NCBI GenBank assembly: GCA_030737875.1 | Contig: CM060919.1 | Span: 804,309,160 to 804,373,159 of the forward strand | Source: Allium sativum | Taxonomy: Eukaryota; Streptophyta; Magnoliopsida; Asparagales; Amaryllidaceae | DNA length: 64,000 nt | Direction of reading: 5' to 3' | In this document: piece by piece, positions 1 through 12,475 of the stretch | How positions within the stretch are numbered: position 1 is the first letter of the stretch | How the letters are laid out: the number at the start of each line of letters is the position of its first letter | Made by a program: the position numbers and the translations under genes | Notes under the pieces: generated by a model | Seen by the model: only the letters and a program-made list of their open reading frames with translations | What the model was told of the DNA's origin: nothing | Databases searched by the model: none

Positions 1-1754
1 ACCTTATAAAATAAGGTCTAAAGCCTTTTACATCAGAATACATCAAAACCTGTCTTGCAATAGTAAAGAAGCATAAAACCATTTCATAAATTATTCCCCA
101 AGTAAAACAGTAAAGTAGCCATAGCCAAGAAAAGTCCAAGCCATGCGTGATGACCTTCAAGCAGAAGAAGTCCGAACTAGATAACAGTGTTTCCTCCCTG
201 AAACCTGGGGGGGGGGAAATCGGAAGACAAAGAGGCGAAACAAAACGGGGTCAGTCATAAAGACTGGTAAGTCCTATCTACTTCCAGTATAAAAATAGGT
301 AAAGGTAACATGACATGCATAAACTGAAAGTAAACATAAGGATGACTACAAGATAGATAAACTAAACCAGGGTAACAGGCTGTACTACTGTAGCAAGGTA
401 AACTAAGATATCATGATAAACTACAGTGTCATGATAAATCAAGGTACCACATCGTCAGGTTTCTATCAAGTATACTATCCCAAAGTATCTATCCTGTATA
501 CCATCCCATGGTGTCTATCACGTATACCATCCCAGGCTATTTATCATGTATATTTGCTCTGCACCTCTCGTACCAGTATCCCAACCCGCGTCATGTGTCA
601 ACTATGAATGTCCCTTTTTCCAATGTCATGTAATGGTCCATGTCAACCTAATATATATAGCATATGTAGGTTTTCCCCAACTCGTATGTTTCTTCCCATG
701 TATAAGTTCAGTCCTTTGCCGTAGGCCATACGGGCTTTCCCATGTAAATGTTTTATCCTTGAGGTTATTTTGGACTGCTACCCTTGATCTGGTTATGTTT
801 TCTTACCATGAACTATCGCGTGTTCATTTAGGATTTATGTCACCTAGGACCACTAGGGATTATACTACCTAATGAACGTTTCTGTGTCTCGGTTTGGGTC
901 CAGCCACCTAGGGCCACTAGGGATTATGCCACCCGTCAACCACGCCCTTTATCCCGCGTATGTATCGTGAATCGTTTTCCATGTCTAGACGCACATGTTC
1001 CTCAATGTGCCATCCGAGTTCCGTGCCAGGGCAAATCAAGAAATACAGAACTCGGTCGGGAGCTTTAAGTCGTCTGCTGATGCAGATATCAAGGTCTGTT
1101 TTTGTACCCGTGGCTATGGTCCCACGTGACCCCTCCCTCAACTACTGAAAGGCAATCCAAGAAAAATCATGTATGAGAACTACATCCCGGCCCCACTATA
1201 GCCCCACTTTCCTATGGGCCAACCTCACCCATGACTCGATAGCAAGAACATGGTCTGTTGGGAGTTCTCTGCCTTTCCGTTCGTACACGATTGACTAAAG
1301 ATGGTAGGTAGTCGGCGACGTGCTATCCAGGGCAAAATCAAGTATCGTCGACTCCACGCTAACTCATCCCAGTCTTTAGGTCGCTCGCATAGCAACCAAG
1401 GCGTACCCTTGGCTCTTCTATCGCAGACCTTAACCTCTGTGAGGCCGGGTTTCATGGACCATCTTCCACCTCACAGAGGGATACCAAGAGTACCCTCACG
1501 TCCCCCGAAGCTACCGCTTCGTCACCCAGTTCGTTGGAGCCTCTATCCCAGTCGGATAATTTGCTCCTCCTGCTCGTGTGTTTAAGCGATGACCTACCGT
1601 ATCGGGTTACTCATCTATCTGTGAACTGGTCCAAATCTCTTGACTAAGAATTATTACTTAGTTTCCTAAACTAAGGTTTACCACTTAGTCTTCTTTCCCG
1701 TTATCCTTGTTAATCCCGGTTTTCCACCTAGTCCCCTGAACTAGGGTTTTGTCC

Positions 1755-2580
1755 AATGAGTTAAGTATTGTCATTTAAGTTCATGACTTAACCTGCCTAC
1801 GAATCATGTCAAGATTTGGCTAAGTATTCAGGTCCAAGACCTAGCCCTACAAGTTGGTTAAGTATACCAAGAAGCTCATGACTTAACCCTATTCAATCAT
1901 CAGGTCAATTTGGTTAAGTATTTGTTTATCTTAACCCTATCAGGTTATCGTGTTAGATTGGTTAAGCACAAATTATCTTAACCTCATCGGATTATCGAGT
2001 CGGATTGGTTAAGTATAGGTTAACTTAACCCCATCCACTAATCGTATTATAATGGTTAAGTATATTTAAAAGGTCTTATGACTTAACCCTATCAGGTCCG
2101 CATATTAGATTGGTTAAGTATAGGTTACTTAACCTCATCAAATCATCATGTATAATTGGTTAAGTATAAGTTACTTAACCCCATTAAATTATCTTGTTAA
2201 GTTGGTTAAGTATTGGCTACTTAACCTCATTGAATTACCAAGTTTAGATTGGTTAAGTGTTTAACTTAACCCCATCGAATTACCGTGTTTAGATTAGTTA
2301 AGTGTAGGTTACTTAACCCCATCTAATTACCGTGTTTAGATTAGTTAAGTCTAAATTACTTAATCCCATCTAGTTACCAAGTCGGAGTAGTTAAGTGTAA
2401 ATTACTTAACCCCATCTAATTACCAAGTCGGATTAGTTAAGCGTAAATTACTTAGCCCCATCCCCTAATTGTCTTGTATGGTTAAGTGTCATTAAGAAAT
2501 CAAGCCCGGTCCCACTTAACCTACCCATTCGTGTCATATCGGTTAAGTGTCATTAGTCAAATTTACTTAACCTTATCATG
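1755..2580. repeat. Array of about 15 hairpin units GGTTAAGT...ACTTAACC
   Basis: Units spaced 44-55 bp each contain the arms GGTTAAGT and ACTTAACC separated by roughly 8-20 bases, then a variable linker such as CCATCTAATTACCGTG. Each unit can fold into a short hairpin. The other LTR has the same array at 7995-8822. Confidence 0.88.
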
Positions 2581-2609
2581 TGGCATTAATTTAATTAATG
2601 CACTCTCAA

Positions 2610-2805
2610 CCTCTCACATTAGACCTTGTTGTGGTTACTAGTTAAGTCGGGCGGGTCCGGGTAGTTTTACACCACAACCTAGTCTAACCTCGGGTCTTAA
2701 GCGCGACATGACCAACTTCTCACATTGGATCCTATTGTTTGTAGCCACTAGATAAGCCGGGCGGGTCCGGGTAGATTTATGCTACAAACTCAACCCAACC
2801 TCGAG
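2610..2805 (-). repeat. Duplicated LTR module shared with the chromovirus LTR
   Basis: Two copies (2610-2693 and 2716-2805) read on the minus strand as a CCGAGGTT... start, a GTTGTG arm, a CCCGGA core, a CACAAC arm and a GTGAGAGG-type end. The equivalent pair in the other LTR is at about 8855-8938 and 8960-9050. The chromovirus LTR carries the same pair at 25492-25578 and 25603-25689, although the LTRs around it do not align well. Confidence 0.75.
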
Positions 2806-3046
2806 TTGGCCACTTTCATGTTCGGTCTAGTGTCATATTACACTTACAACCCACACGTGTCTAGTTTCAAGTCCCATGTTTACCCCCACATGTCATGCCC
2901 ACATTTAGGTGTATCATACGTGCCTTATTTCCATGATACCCCATGTCAAATTATCATGTCGTAATTACGCACGTCTAACCTACCCCAAAGCGTGTTTCCA
3001 ACCCAAGTAAAAACGAGTCAACATAGTAAGGATACTGTGCTACATA

Positions 3047-3283
3047 TTGGCCTCCCAACATGCATGATGTCAAAAAGGAATTGGCCACCAACATGCATGG
3101 TATCATAAGGGATTTGGCCTCAAAATATGCATAGCATCATAAGAGAATTTGGCCACAAGCATGCATAGTGTCATAAGGGAATTTGGCCACAAACATGCAT
3201 AATATCATAAGGGGATTTGGCCACAAACATGCATAATATCATAAGGGGATTTGGCCACAAACATGCATGATAACATAAGGGGT
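3047..3283. repeat. 34-bp tandem repeat, 7 units
   Basis: Units of 33-35 bp begin TTGGCCACAAACATGCATAA and end ATCATAAGGGGAT. Two central units are identical and the outer ones diverge. The copy in the other LTR is at 9291-9527. There are no unique spacers between units, so this is not a CRISPR array. Confidence 0.88.
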
Positions 3284-4278
3284 TTGGGTTCATTTACATG
3301 CATAAGCCCCAAAGTCAAGTCTTTGCCAATGTTTCACAAGTCAAATGGTTCTCAAAGGTTCATGCTAACATTTCATAGATAAAGATTCAAACTTGCAAGA
3401 TAAACTAGGCTAAACATAACATGAGTGGCATGATTAAGTCGCTAAAACTTAACCCAAGGTCATGGATCATAGAAAAGGGGCAAAGTTAGGTTCACATAGG
3501 CTAACGTACTTGCATTTTATTCCATGTCATATTAGAACCACCGTTAGAATCTACAAGTAGCTAGAACTTACATAGCGAGGCTTAGGAAAAGGATCATGCA
3601 TCATCTTGACGAAGAAAGGTGGCTCCTTTTTTGAAGAAGCGTCATGAAACTCACATAGCAACGTTGATCTACCCTCGATTTGATGTAGGAAGCTTGCACC
3701 TTTTGATTTGAACCCGATTTTGAATGCATAAGCCCTTGGAGTTGGAGATGGAGGCCATGATCACTTGACATTTGGGCAGCACTTCGTGGCATGAGTGAGT
3801 TATGAGGGTTTAGGCTAGGTCTAGGGGTCTTTTTATAGATGTTAGGGTAGTTTTAGGCCATAGGATAAACCCTAGGATAGATCTGAACCCTCCAAAATCG
3901 TCACAAGCCTCCAAAACCGAGCCAAAACCAAAAGTAGGTGCACCAGGTCGCTGGTTCGACCGGGGGGGGGGGGGGGTCGACCCAGGGGTCAACACCCATG
4001 TCGACATGGGTGTCGACCCTGAGTGTCTGGCGGGAATTTTTCCCGCCTCTCTTTTTGGGCTGAATTTCAAATCTGTTTTCGGATTTGAATTTTCGTGAAA
4101 CTTCGTTGGGCCTTAACTGGGTCATACTGACTCCGATTTACGAAATTTCGGACTCTATTTCGCGTATTTTTCCGAGACGAACGCAATGGCGCAACCCGTT
4201 TATCCTGATTCAGATTTTATAATTTAATTCTGCCTTGATTCTTTTCTTAACACGTTGTTTAAAATTCTGGTTGTTACA

Positions 4279-4313
4279 TTCTCCCCTCCTTTAAGGATTT
4301 CGTCCCCGAAATC
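4279..4313 (-). other. Polypurine tract and adjacent conserved hairpin
   Basis: Read on the minus strand, AGGAGGGGAGAA directly precedes the LTR start TGTAACAACC. That is where the polypurine tract priming plus-strand DNA sits. Five bases upstream (4296-4313) is a perfect hairpin, GATTTCG-GGGA-CGAAATC. It is identical in the two other gypsy elements of the window. Confidence 0.85.
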
Positions 4314-5392
4314 TCCATGTTAGGAAGAACGTATCCTACCATCCATCATCCATCTACTCAAAACATCATCCGCAAGCAACCATGGTCCTTAAAAGGCTTC
4401 TAATGCTTTATGAACACATGCAAGAAAGTGTGTGTATATGTTCCTTAGCTAATGCTAATGATCAGGCCTGAATGATCTTCTAATGCAAAATATGTTTAGT
4501 GCCATGAATCCAACATGTATGCAAATAGTCCTAGCCATATAAATGCCATATGTGTGCACAACCATTCATTCATATGCAACATCCGCATGATAACACATTC
4601 AATTTCATCCATAAACAGGTATAAATACTCGTGCATATGCAATATGAAATGTGAGTGCGTCGATCTAGTATCTAATGTGTATTCGCGCATCCACGAGCAA
4701 CCACTTGCAACCATTTGCAACCATATCAATCATAACATGTTTCAAACACATGTTTACATCCATAGGATTATACCTAAGGTTCTCACGATAGGATCGAGGA
4801 GATAAACAAGGTAAACTCCCTACGGGGTTTGCAATAGAAACAGGACCGAGAGGATATTCACCAAAAGATAACATGCGAGCAAGCTCTACAGGAAAAACCA
4901 GGGATCAAGGATACACTCTTTAAAAAGAGGTACGATGCGCGTGTCTAGCCTTACGTCTTCTAAGTCGCGTTTCCTTGAGCTTAATTCCTCGGTGCCTTGA
5001 CCATCTTTTTAACTCCATGATTTCGTAGCTCCTTGATTCCTATTTCCAAGATATGAGTTAGAACTCATTTCATTGTCGCCTCTTATTCCACTTTCACTTA
5101 TCCTTTCCCTAGTACACTTGGCTCAAACGTATCCACTTACTCATGCAAGCTCTCCAAAATTCACTAGGGAATTCTGGATCTCGTTTGCCGATGCCAATCC
5201 ATGTTGCCAAGAGTACTTACTAGGGTGATTCCCATAACTCATGCATAAGCGAAACGAACCATCCGCCTTAGCGGCGAATTCTATTCGAACGGATTACCAA
5301 CAACTGCATCCCGAGATTCTAGGTAACTAACCATGACAGAACCCAAAAGGTTACATGAGACTTCGAGGGTATCACCAAGGTGAGTCGAGAGT
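4314..5392 (-). other. Non-coding 3' interior of the giant-LTR element
   Basis: No convincing coding frame is present. Around 4690-4760 the minus strand carries GGTTGCAAGTGGTTGC-type repeats next to AACATGTTATG. The same block lies downstream of pol in the chromovirus (31410-31500) and in the element at the right end (60660-60720). This marks it as gypsy 3' untranslated sequence. Confidence 0.6.
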
Positions 5393-5623
5393 CTAACTAC
5401 CCTCTTTCCAAAACCGAGAATGGCACCCCTTATTGGGTGACCACTTTATCCCTAGAATCCATCCGTAGCCGAGACATGTCATTCTCAAATCCAAACAAGT
5501 CATGAAGAAATGGACCAACTCTCCAACCAGATTTTTGGGACAAAAACTGGGATCCTCTACCATGCTAGTACTAAGGTGCAGAGGCTCAACTATCCAAGCA
5601 GACTTAAATGATACGATGATCAA
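5393..5623 (-). pseudogene. Decayed gypsy aspartic protease fragment
   Basis: The 76-residue frame contains LHLSTSMVEDP, MTCLDLRM and LGYGWILGIKW. These line up in order with [19 protein letters not shown] and [11 protein letters not shown] of the chromovirus polyprotein just after its DSG active site. About 15 residues between the last two blocks are deleted and the active site itself is absent. It is a fossil of the protease domain; no reverse transcriptase or integrase remains nearby. The rest of the interior, 5624-6098, shows nothing I recognise. Confidence 0.7.
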
Positions 5624-6098
5624 GACAAAGTCTGGACGGGATGATAGAAAAGAACGACTAAAACTTTACCAGAAACGGTACCATCTCTTTTAGGTACCCT
5701 AGAAATGGGAGCGTACAATTGCCTTCTCTGATGATCTTGTCCTTGTCCTCCTTGATGGACTAAGCCATACGAACAAGTTGCTTATCCTTAAGCTCGCGTC
5801 TTTTATCCTTACTCTTATTATCCTTCCTTGTACCATGACAACAGGTCTCTCGAGAACCACCTCCATCGTACGGAAATCACCTACGTGGCTAGACAAAGAT
5901 TAGTCACAGTTAGAACTACTGTGACTACAGATGGAGGAAAGAAAGGAAAAGAGATTCAATCAAGGAATCAAAGGATAGTGCTAATGGTTTTGGGGAATAG
6001 CCTTTAAAAACTTTTCTTGAAAAATGCTTCTTTGTAAACGGTTTTTCAAATAGTTTTCAGAAGGTTTTAAAAACTTTTGCCCAGTCTGGTAACCTTCT

Positions 6099-6110
6099 GC
6101 TCTGATACCA
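6099..6110 (-). other. Primer-binding site (tRNA-Met type)
   Basis: The minus strand reads TGGTATCAGAGC, the usual plant initiator tRNA-Met-complementary PBS, two bases after the end of the 5' LTR at 6113. Confidence 0.88.
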
Positions 6111-9100
6111 ATTGTAACACCCCACCTCCGCTAGGGTCACTCACAAAGGGAATGCACTAGGTTTGGTGAAGCATTATCGAGGTAAACATGCACAGAAATA
6201 TTACAAGACAGAACATATATAAAACAGCGGAAGTAAAACAAATTTCATTACCTTATAAAATAAGGTCTAAACCCTTTTACATCAGAATACATCAAAACCT
6301 GTCTTGCAATAGTAAAGAAGCATAAAACCATTTCATAAATTATTCCCCAAGTAAAACAGAAAAGTAGCCATAGCCAAGAAAAGTCCAAGCCATGCGTGAT
6401 GACCTTCAAGCAGAAGAAGTCTGAACTAGATAACAGTGTTTCCTCCCTAAAACCTGGGGGGAAATCGGAAGACAAAGAGGCAAAACAAAACGGGGTCAGT
6501 CATAAAGACTGGTAAGTCCTATCTACTTCCAGTATAAAAACAGGTAAAGGTAACATGACATGCATAAACTGAAAGTAAACATAAGGATGACTACAAGATA
6601 GATAAACTAAACCAGGGTAACAGGCTGTACTACTGTAGCAAGGTAAACTAAGATACCATGATAAACTACGGTGTCATGATAAATCAAGGTATCACATCGT
6701 CAGGTTTCTATCAAGTATACTATCCCAAAGTATCTATCCTGTATACCATCCCATGGTGTCTATCACGTATACCATCCCAGGGTATTTATCATGTATATTT
6801 GCTCTGCACCTCTCGTACCAGTATCCCAACCCGCGTCATGTGTCAACTATGAATGTCCCTTTTTCCAATGTCATGTAATGGTCCATGTCAACCTAATATA
6901 TATAGCATATGTAGGTTTTCCCCAACTCGTATATTTCTTCCCATGTATAAGTTCAGTCCTTTGCCGTAGGCCATACGGGCTTTCCCATGTAAACGTTTTA
7001 TCCTTGAGGTTATTTTGGACTGCTACTCTTGATCTGGTTATGTTTTCTTACCATGAACTATCGCGTGTTCATTTAGGATTTATGTCACCTAGGACCACTA
7101 GGGATTATACTACCTAATGAACGTTTCCGTGTCTCGGTTTGGGTCCAGGCACCTAGGGCCACTAGGGATTATGCCACCCGTCAACCGCGCCCTTTATCCC
7201 GCGTATGTATCGTGAATCGTTTTCCATGTCTAGACGCACATGTTCCTCAATGTGCCATCCGAGTTCCGTGCCAGGGCAAATCAAGAAATACAGAACTCGG
7301 TCGGGAGCTTTAAGTCGTCTGCTGATGCAGATATCAAGGTCTGTTTTTGTACCCGTGGCTATGGTCCCACGTGACCCCTCCCTCAACTACTGAAAGGCAA
7401 TCCAAGAAAAATCATGTATGAGAACTACATCCCGGCCCCACTATAGCCCCACTTTCCTATGGGCCAACCTCACCCATGACTCGATAGCAAGAACATGGTC
7501 TGTTGGGAGTTCTCTGCCTTTCCGTTCGTACACGATTGACTAAAGATGGTAGGTAGTCGGCGACGTGCTATCCAGGGCAAAATCAAGTATCGTCGACTCC
7601 ACGCTAACTCATCCCAGTCTTTAGGTCGCTCGAATAGCAACCAAGGCGTACCCTTGGCTCTTCTATCGCAGACCTTAACCTCTGTGAGGCCGGGTTTCAT
7701 GGACCATCTGCCACCTCACAGAGGGATACCAAGAGTACCCTCACGTCCCCCGAAGCTACCGCTTCGTCACCCAGTTCGTTGGAGCCTCTATCCCAGTCGG
7801 ATAATTTGATCCTCCTTCTCGTGTGTTTAAGCGATGACCTACTGTATCGGGTTACTCATCTATCTGTGAACTGGTCCAAATCTCTTGACTAAGAATTATT
7901 ACTTAGTTTCCTAAACTAAGGTTTACCACTTAGTCTCCTTTCCCGTTATCCTTGTTAATCCCGGTTTTCCACCTAGTCCCCTGAACTAGGGTTTTGTCCA
8001 ATGAGTTAAGTTTTGTCATTTAAGTTCATGACTTAACCTGCCTATGAATCATGTCAAGATTTGGCTAAGTATTCAGGTCCAAGACCTAGCCCTACAAGTT
8101 GGTTAAGTATACCAAGAAGCTCATGACTTAACCCTATTCAATCATCAGGTCAATTTGGTTAAGTATTTGTTTATCTTAACCCTATCATGTTATCGTGTTA
8201 GATTGGTTAAGCACAAATTATCTTAACCTCATCGGATTATCGAGTCGGATTGGTTAAGTATAGGTTAACTTAACCCCATCCACTAATCGTATTATAATGG
8301 TTAAGTATATTTAAAAGGTCTTATGACTTAACCCTATCAGGTCCGCATATTAGATTGGTTAAGTATAGGTTACTTAACCTCATCAAATCATCATGTATAA
8401 TTGGTTAAGTATAAGTTACTTAACCCCATTAAATTATCTTGTTAAGTTGGTTAAGTATTGGCTACTTAACCTCATTGAATTACCAAGTTTAGATTGGTTA
8501 AGTGTTTAACTTAACCCCATCGAATTACCGTGTTTAGATTAGTTAAGTGTAGGTTACTTAACCCCATCTAATTACCGTGTTTAGATTAGTTAAGTCTAAA
8601 TTACTTAACCCCATCTAGTTACCAAGTCGGAGTAGTTAAGTGTAAATTACTTAACCCCATCTAATTACCAAGTCGGATTAGTTAAGCGTAAATTACTTAG
8701 CCCCATCCCCTAATTGTCTTGTATGGTTAAGTGTCATTAAGAAATCAAGCCCGGTCCCACTTAACCTACCCATTCGTGTCATATCGGTTAAGTGTCATTA
8801 GTCAAATTTACTTAACCTTATCATGTGGCATTAATTTAATTAATGCACTCTCAACCTCTCACATTAGACCTTGTTGTGGTTACTAGTTAAGCCGGGCGGG
8901 TCCGGGTAGTTTTACACCACAACCTAGTCTAACCTCGGGTCTTAAGCGCGACATGACCAACTTCTCACATTGGATCCTATTGTTTGTAGCCACTAGTTAA
9001 GACGGGCGGGTCCGGGTAGATTTATGCTACAAACTCAACCCAACCTCGAGTTGGCCACTTTCATGTTCGGTCTAGTGTCATATTACACTCACAACCAACA

Positions 9101-10072
9101 CGTGTCTAGTTTCAAGTCCCATGTTTACCCCACATGTCATGCCCACATTTAGGTGTATCATACGTGCCATATTTCCATGAAACCCCATGTCAAATTATCA
9201 TGTCGTAATTACGCACGTCTAACCTACCCCAAAGCGTGTTTCCAACCCAAGTAAAAACGAGTCAACATAGTAAGGGTACTATGCTACATATTGGCCTCCC
9301 AACATGCACGATGTCAAAAAGGAATTGGCCACCAACATGCATGGTATCATAAGGGATTTGGCCTCAAAATATGCATAACATCATAAGAGAATTTGGCCAC
9401 AAGCATGCATAGTATCATAAGGGAATTTGGCCACAAACATGCATAATATCATAAGGGGATTTGGCCACAAACATGCATAATATCATAAGGGGATTTGGCC
9501 ACAAACATGCATGATAACATAAGGGGTTTGGGTTCATTTACATGCATAAGCCCCAAAGTCAAGTCTTTGCCAATGTTTCACAAGTCAAATGGTTCCCAAA
9601 GGTTCATGCTAACATTTCATAGATAAAGATTCAAACTTGCAAGATAAACTAGGCTAAACATAACATGAGTGGCATGATTAAGTCGCTAAAACTTAACCCA
9701 AGGTCATGGATCGTAGAAAAGGGGCAAAGTTAGGTTCACATAGGCTAACATACTTGCATTTTATTCGATGTCATATTAGAACCATCATTAGAATCTACAA
9801 GTAGCTAGAACTTACATAGCGAGGCTTAGGAAAAGGATCTTGCATCATCTTGACGAAGAAAGGTGGCTCCTTTGTTGAAGAAGCGTCATGAAACTCGCAT
9901 AGCAATGTTGATCTACCCTCGATTTGAAGTAGGAAGCTTGCACCTTTTGATTTGAACCCGATTTTGAATGCATAAGCCCTTGGAGTTGGAGATGGAGGCC
10001 ATGATCACTTGACATTTGGGAAGCACTTCGTGGCATGAGTGAGTTATGAGGGTTTAGGCTAGGTCTAGGGAT

Positions 10073-10082
10073 CTTTTTATAG
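10073..10082 (-). promoter_or_regulatory. LTR TATA box
   Basis: The minus strand reads CTATAAAAAG, about 440 bp into the LTR, which would define a short U3 and a very long R/U5. The equivalent in the partial LTR is 3829-3838. Confidence 0.65.
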
Positions 10083-10225
10083 ATGTTAGGGTAGTTTTAG
10101 GCCATAGGATAAACCCTAGGATAGATCTGAACCCTCCAAAATCGTCACAAGCCTCCAAAACCGAGCCAAAACCAGAAGCAGGTGCACCAGGTCGCTGGTT
10201 CGACCGGGGGCGGGGGTCGACCCAG

Positions 10226-10259
10226 GGGTCGACACCCATGTCGACATGGGTGTCGACCC
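10226..10259. repeat. 34-bp perfect palindrome built on GTCGAC, in U3
   Basis: The centre is GTCGAC at 10240-10245 and the arms are fully complementary to both ends. It lies about 150 bp upstream of the TATA box. The copy near 3990-4020 has a single mismatch. The chromovirus U3 has an analogous GTCGAC palindrome at 23765-23796. Confidence 0.85.
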
Positions 10260-11491
10260 TGAGTGTCTGGCGGGAATTTTTCCCGCCTCTCTTTTTGGGC
10301 TGAATTTCAAATCTGTTTTCGGATTTGAATTTTCGTGAAACTTCGTTGGGCCTTAACTGGGTCATACTGACTTCGATTTACGAAATTTCGGACTCTATTT
10401 CGCGTATTTTTCTGAGACGAACGCAATGGCGCATCCCGTTTATCCTGATTCAGATTTTATAATTTAATTCTGCCTTGATTCTTGTCTTAACACGTTGTTT
10501 AAAATTCGGGTTGTTACACGAAGGCACTATCCTGTAAATCCATCTTAGGCAATTTCTACCTAGGATTTACTGAACAACCCTTGCATAACTCAGCCTTCAA
10601 TTATCTTCATCATATTTGATTCGCAATGCTAATGCCATATGGAGTGGTTTTTTGATAATATATCTGATCTCGGTCTCTCCGTATTGACAACGGAAATGGT
10701 CAAAATCTTTGATAGTCGGTGATTTAACTATCAAAGGAAAACATGTGTACAAACAACGGTCGTATTTCCAAATGGAAATTTTATCAATCAATCATCAATC
10801 AACATTTATCCCTTTAAATTCATTTATCATTAATTTATTTCATTTCCCTATTCCCGTTTTTCATATATTCGTAAATTTTTATTTTCTAAATTTAGAAAAT
10901 ATGTGTTATTAATCATTGGAAAACATTTCCATACTTACTCTCATTTCTTATTTTCTATATTAGAAACATTTCTGATTCTTATTTGGAAAACATTTCCAAA
11001 ACTCCTTCATTGGATTTAAAAAAATGTTTAAATAAAACATTGCGATGCCAACTCAAACAATTACACTCATTAACTTCACTTAAGCAACCTTCACTATCGA
11101 ACCTTAAGCATTCCTTAGTTAAAAATGAAGTCAATCACGTTGGGGTATAACTACCTCTCAGACCTTAACTGAATAACATTTCTAACCTCGAAATATACAA
11201 AGTTTGCCTTTTAAATCTTTAACAAACTTCCTTATGTAACTCTCAAATTCTATTTACGAATCCACTTCTTTTATAGAAATCATTTGATTATAAGAATAGT
11301 GTTATAATCCCATGCTTCCGAAATATAATAACTTAAATATAACTTTTATTTATTAATTTGGATAAATAAACAAACAACTAATTTATTAGTAAATAAATTA
11401 ATCTTGATTAAAAACAGAAAGTGGATATTACTTTCCCGAATTCGATAAAATCAAATTTCAATGTATAATTATCTCTCGAATAATCTCTATT

Positions 11492-11660
11492 CAATAGCTC
11501 TCTTCGAATAACTTATATTCGATTAACTCTCTTCGAATAACTTATATTCGATTAACTCTCTTTGAATAACTTATATTCGATTAACTCTCTTCGAATAACT
11601 TATATTCGATTAACTCTTATTTGATTAACTCAATCCGAATAACTTATATTCGATTAATTC
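11492..11660. repeat. 29-bp tandem repeat
   Basis: Four to five units read GATTAACTCTCTTCGAATAA followed by CTTATATTC. The unit contains the complementary words TTCGAATAA and TTATATTCGA. Confidence 0.85.
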
Positions 11661-12179
11661 TAATCGATTAACTAATATTCAATTAACTCTAATTTCCTAT
11701 CTCATTCAAATTCCCATTTGAATTCCTATTTCAAAACCCAATTTCCTTGTAAATGTTTTAATTTATAAGATATTCATTTTAATCCATTATTCACATTGAA
11801 TGTGAAAAATATTTCTTTTATATAATCCATTAAGTTTGATTTCGTATTTTAAAATAATAACCCATTTCCAAATTCTATTTATACTTCTATTTATAGAATT
11901 ATTCATACGAAATCTCCTTTTTATTTCTAACACTTAAATCTCATTTATAATTCCCTTTATAAACGCTGGGTTCATATTCTATCTAAAATATGGTGTCAAA
12001 ACTGATTTCTACTACTCTATATAAGTTCAGACTTATATATTCAATTTATCAAATGATAAATATTCTGTTTAATTTATAAAAACATTATTTATAAATTAAT
12101 CTTCTCAATTTATCTGTTAAAACAGATTCTATTTAAAATCTACTTTAAAATAATATTTTCCATTTATTCTTTTATATCT

Positions 12180-12475
12180 CGTCAATTTCATTTTATAATC
12201 CTATTTATTTTCCAAATAAATATTTATTTTATAATCCTATTTATTTTCCAAATAAATATTTCTTTTATAATTCTATTTATTCTAAATAAATATTCCTTTT
12301 ATAATTATATTTATTTTCTAAATAAATATTCCTTTATAATATATTTATTTTCTAAATAAATATTCAGTTTATAATATATTTATTTTCTAAATAAATATTC
12401 CTTTTATAATATATTTATTTTCTAAATAAATATTCCTTTTATAATATATTTATTTTTTAAATAAATATTCCTCTT
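12180..12475. repeat. About 35-bp AT-rich palindromic tandem repeat
   Basis: About eight units contain the palindrome ATTTATTT-TCT-AAATAAAT followed by ATTCCTTTTATAAT. Confidence 0.85.

Larger units (their letters stand above)
1..4278 (-). repeat. 3' LTR of the giant-LTR gypsy derivative (partial)
   Basis: This stretch matches 6251-10518 and ends TGTTACA at 4278, directly followed by a polypurine tract read on the minus strand. The reading frames here are mirrored in the other LTR and do not resemble proteins, so none is called a gene. Two poly-G runs (about 208 and 3961-3974) are longer than in the other LTR. Confidence 0.93.
1..10518 (-). mobile_element. Ty3/gypsy-derived LTR element with giant LTRs and a decayed interior (LARD-like), truncated at left by the window
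   Basis: Positions 1-4278 repeat 6113-10518 almost base for base, with about one difference per 60 bases in the stretches I compared. Read on the minus strand the order is 5' LTR (10518 to 6113), primer-binding site (6110 to 6099), 1.8 kb interior, polypurine tract (4291 to 4279) and 3' LTR (4278 to 1). About 136 bp of the 3' LTR lie outside the window. The interior holds only a broken protease fragment, so the element is non-autonomous. Its U3 start, the hairpin next to the PPT and the tRNA-Met-type PBS match the chromovirus at 23464-35269, so it probably derives from that lineage (inference). The target duplication cannot be checked because the left end is missing; the right flank starts CGAAG. 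Confidence 0.9.
6113..10518 (-). repeat. 5' LTR of the giant-LTR gypsy derivative (4406 bp, complete)
   Basis: It starts TGTAACACCCC and ends GGTTGTTACA on the plus strand, giving TGTAACA/TGTTACA termini. From 10518 leftward it contains a U3 of about 440 bp with a GTCGAC palindrome, a TATA box (10082-10073), a GTAAGT donor-like site at 9815-9810, the 34-bp array (9291-9527), the duplicated module (about 8855-9050) and the GGTTAAGT hairpin array (7995-8822). At 4.4 kb the LTR is more than twice as long as the interior. Confidence 0.93.

Noticed and set aside
413..1585. Several 60-108 codon frames on both strands, repeated at 6658-7809
   Set aside because: They lie inside the giant LTR, overlap one another on both strands, and have no protein-like motifs; their repetition only reflects the LTR pair.
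3047..3283. 34-bp direct repeats resembling a CRISPR array
   Set aside because: Units are contiguous with no unique spacers, and the sequence is plant nuclear DNA; it is a simple tandem repeat within an LTR.
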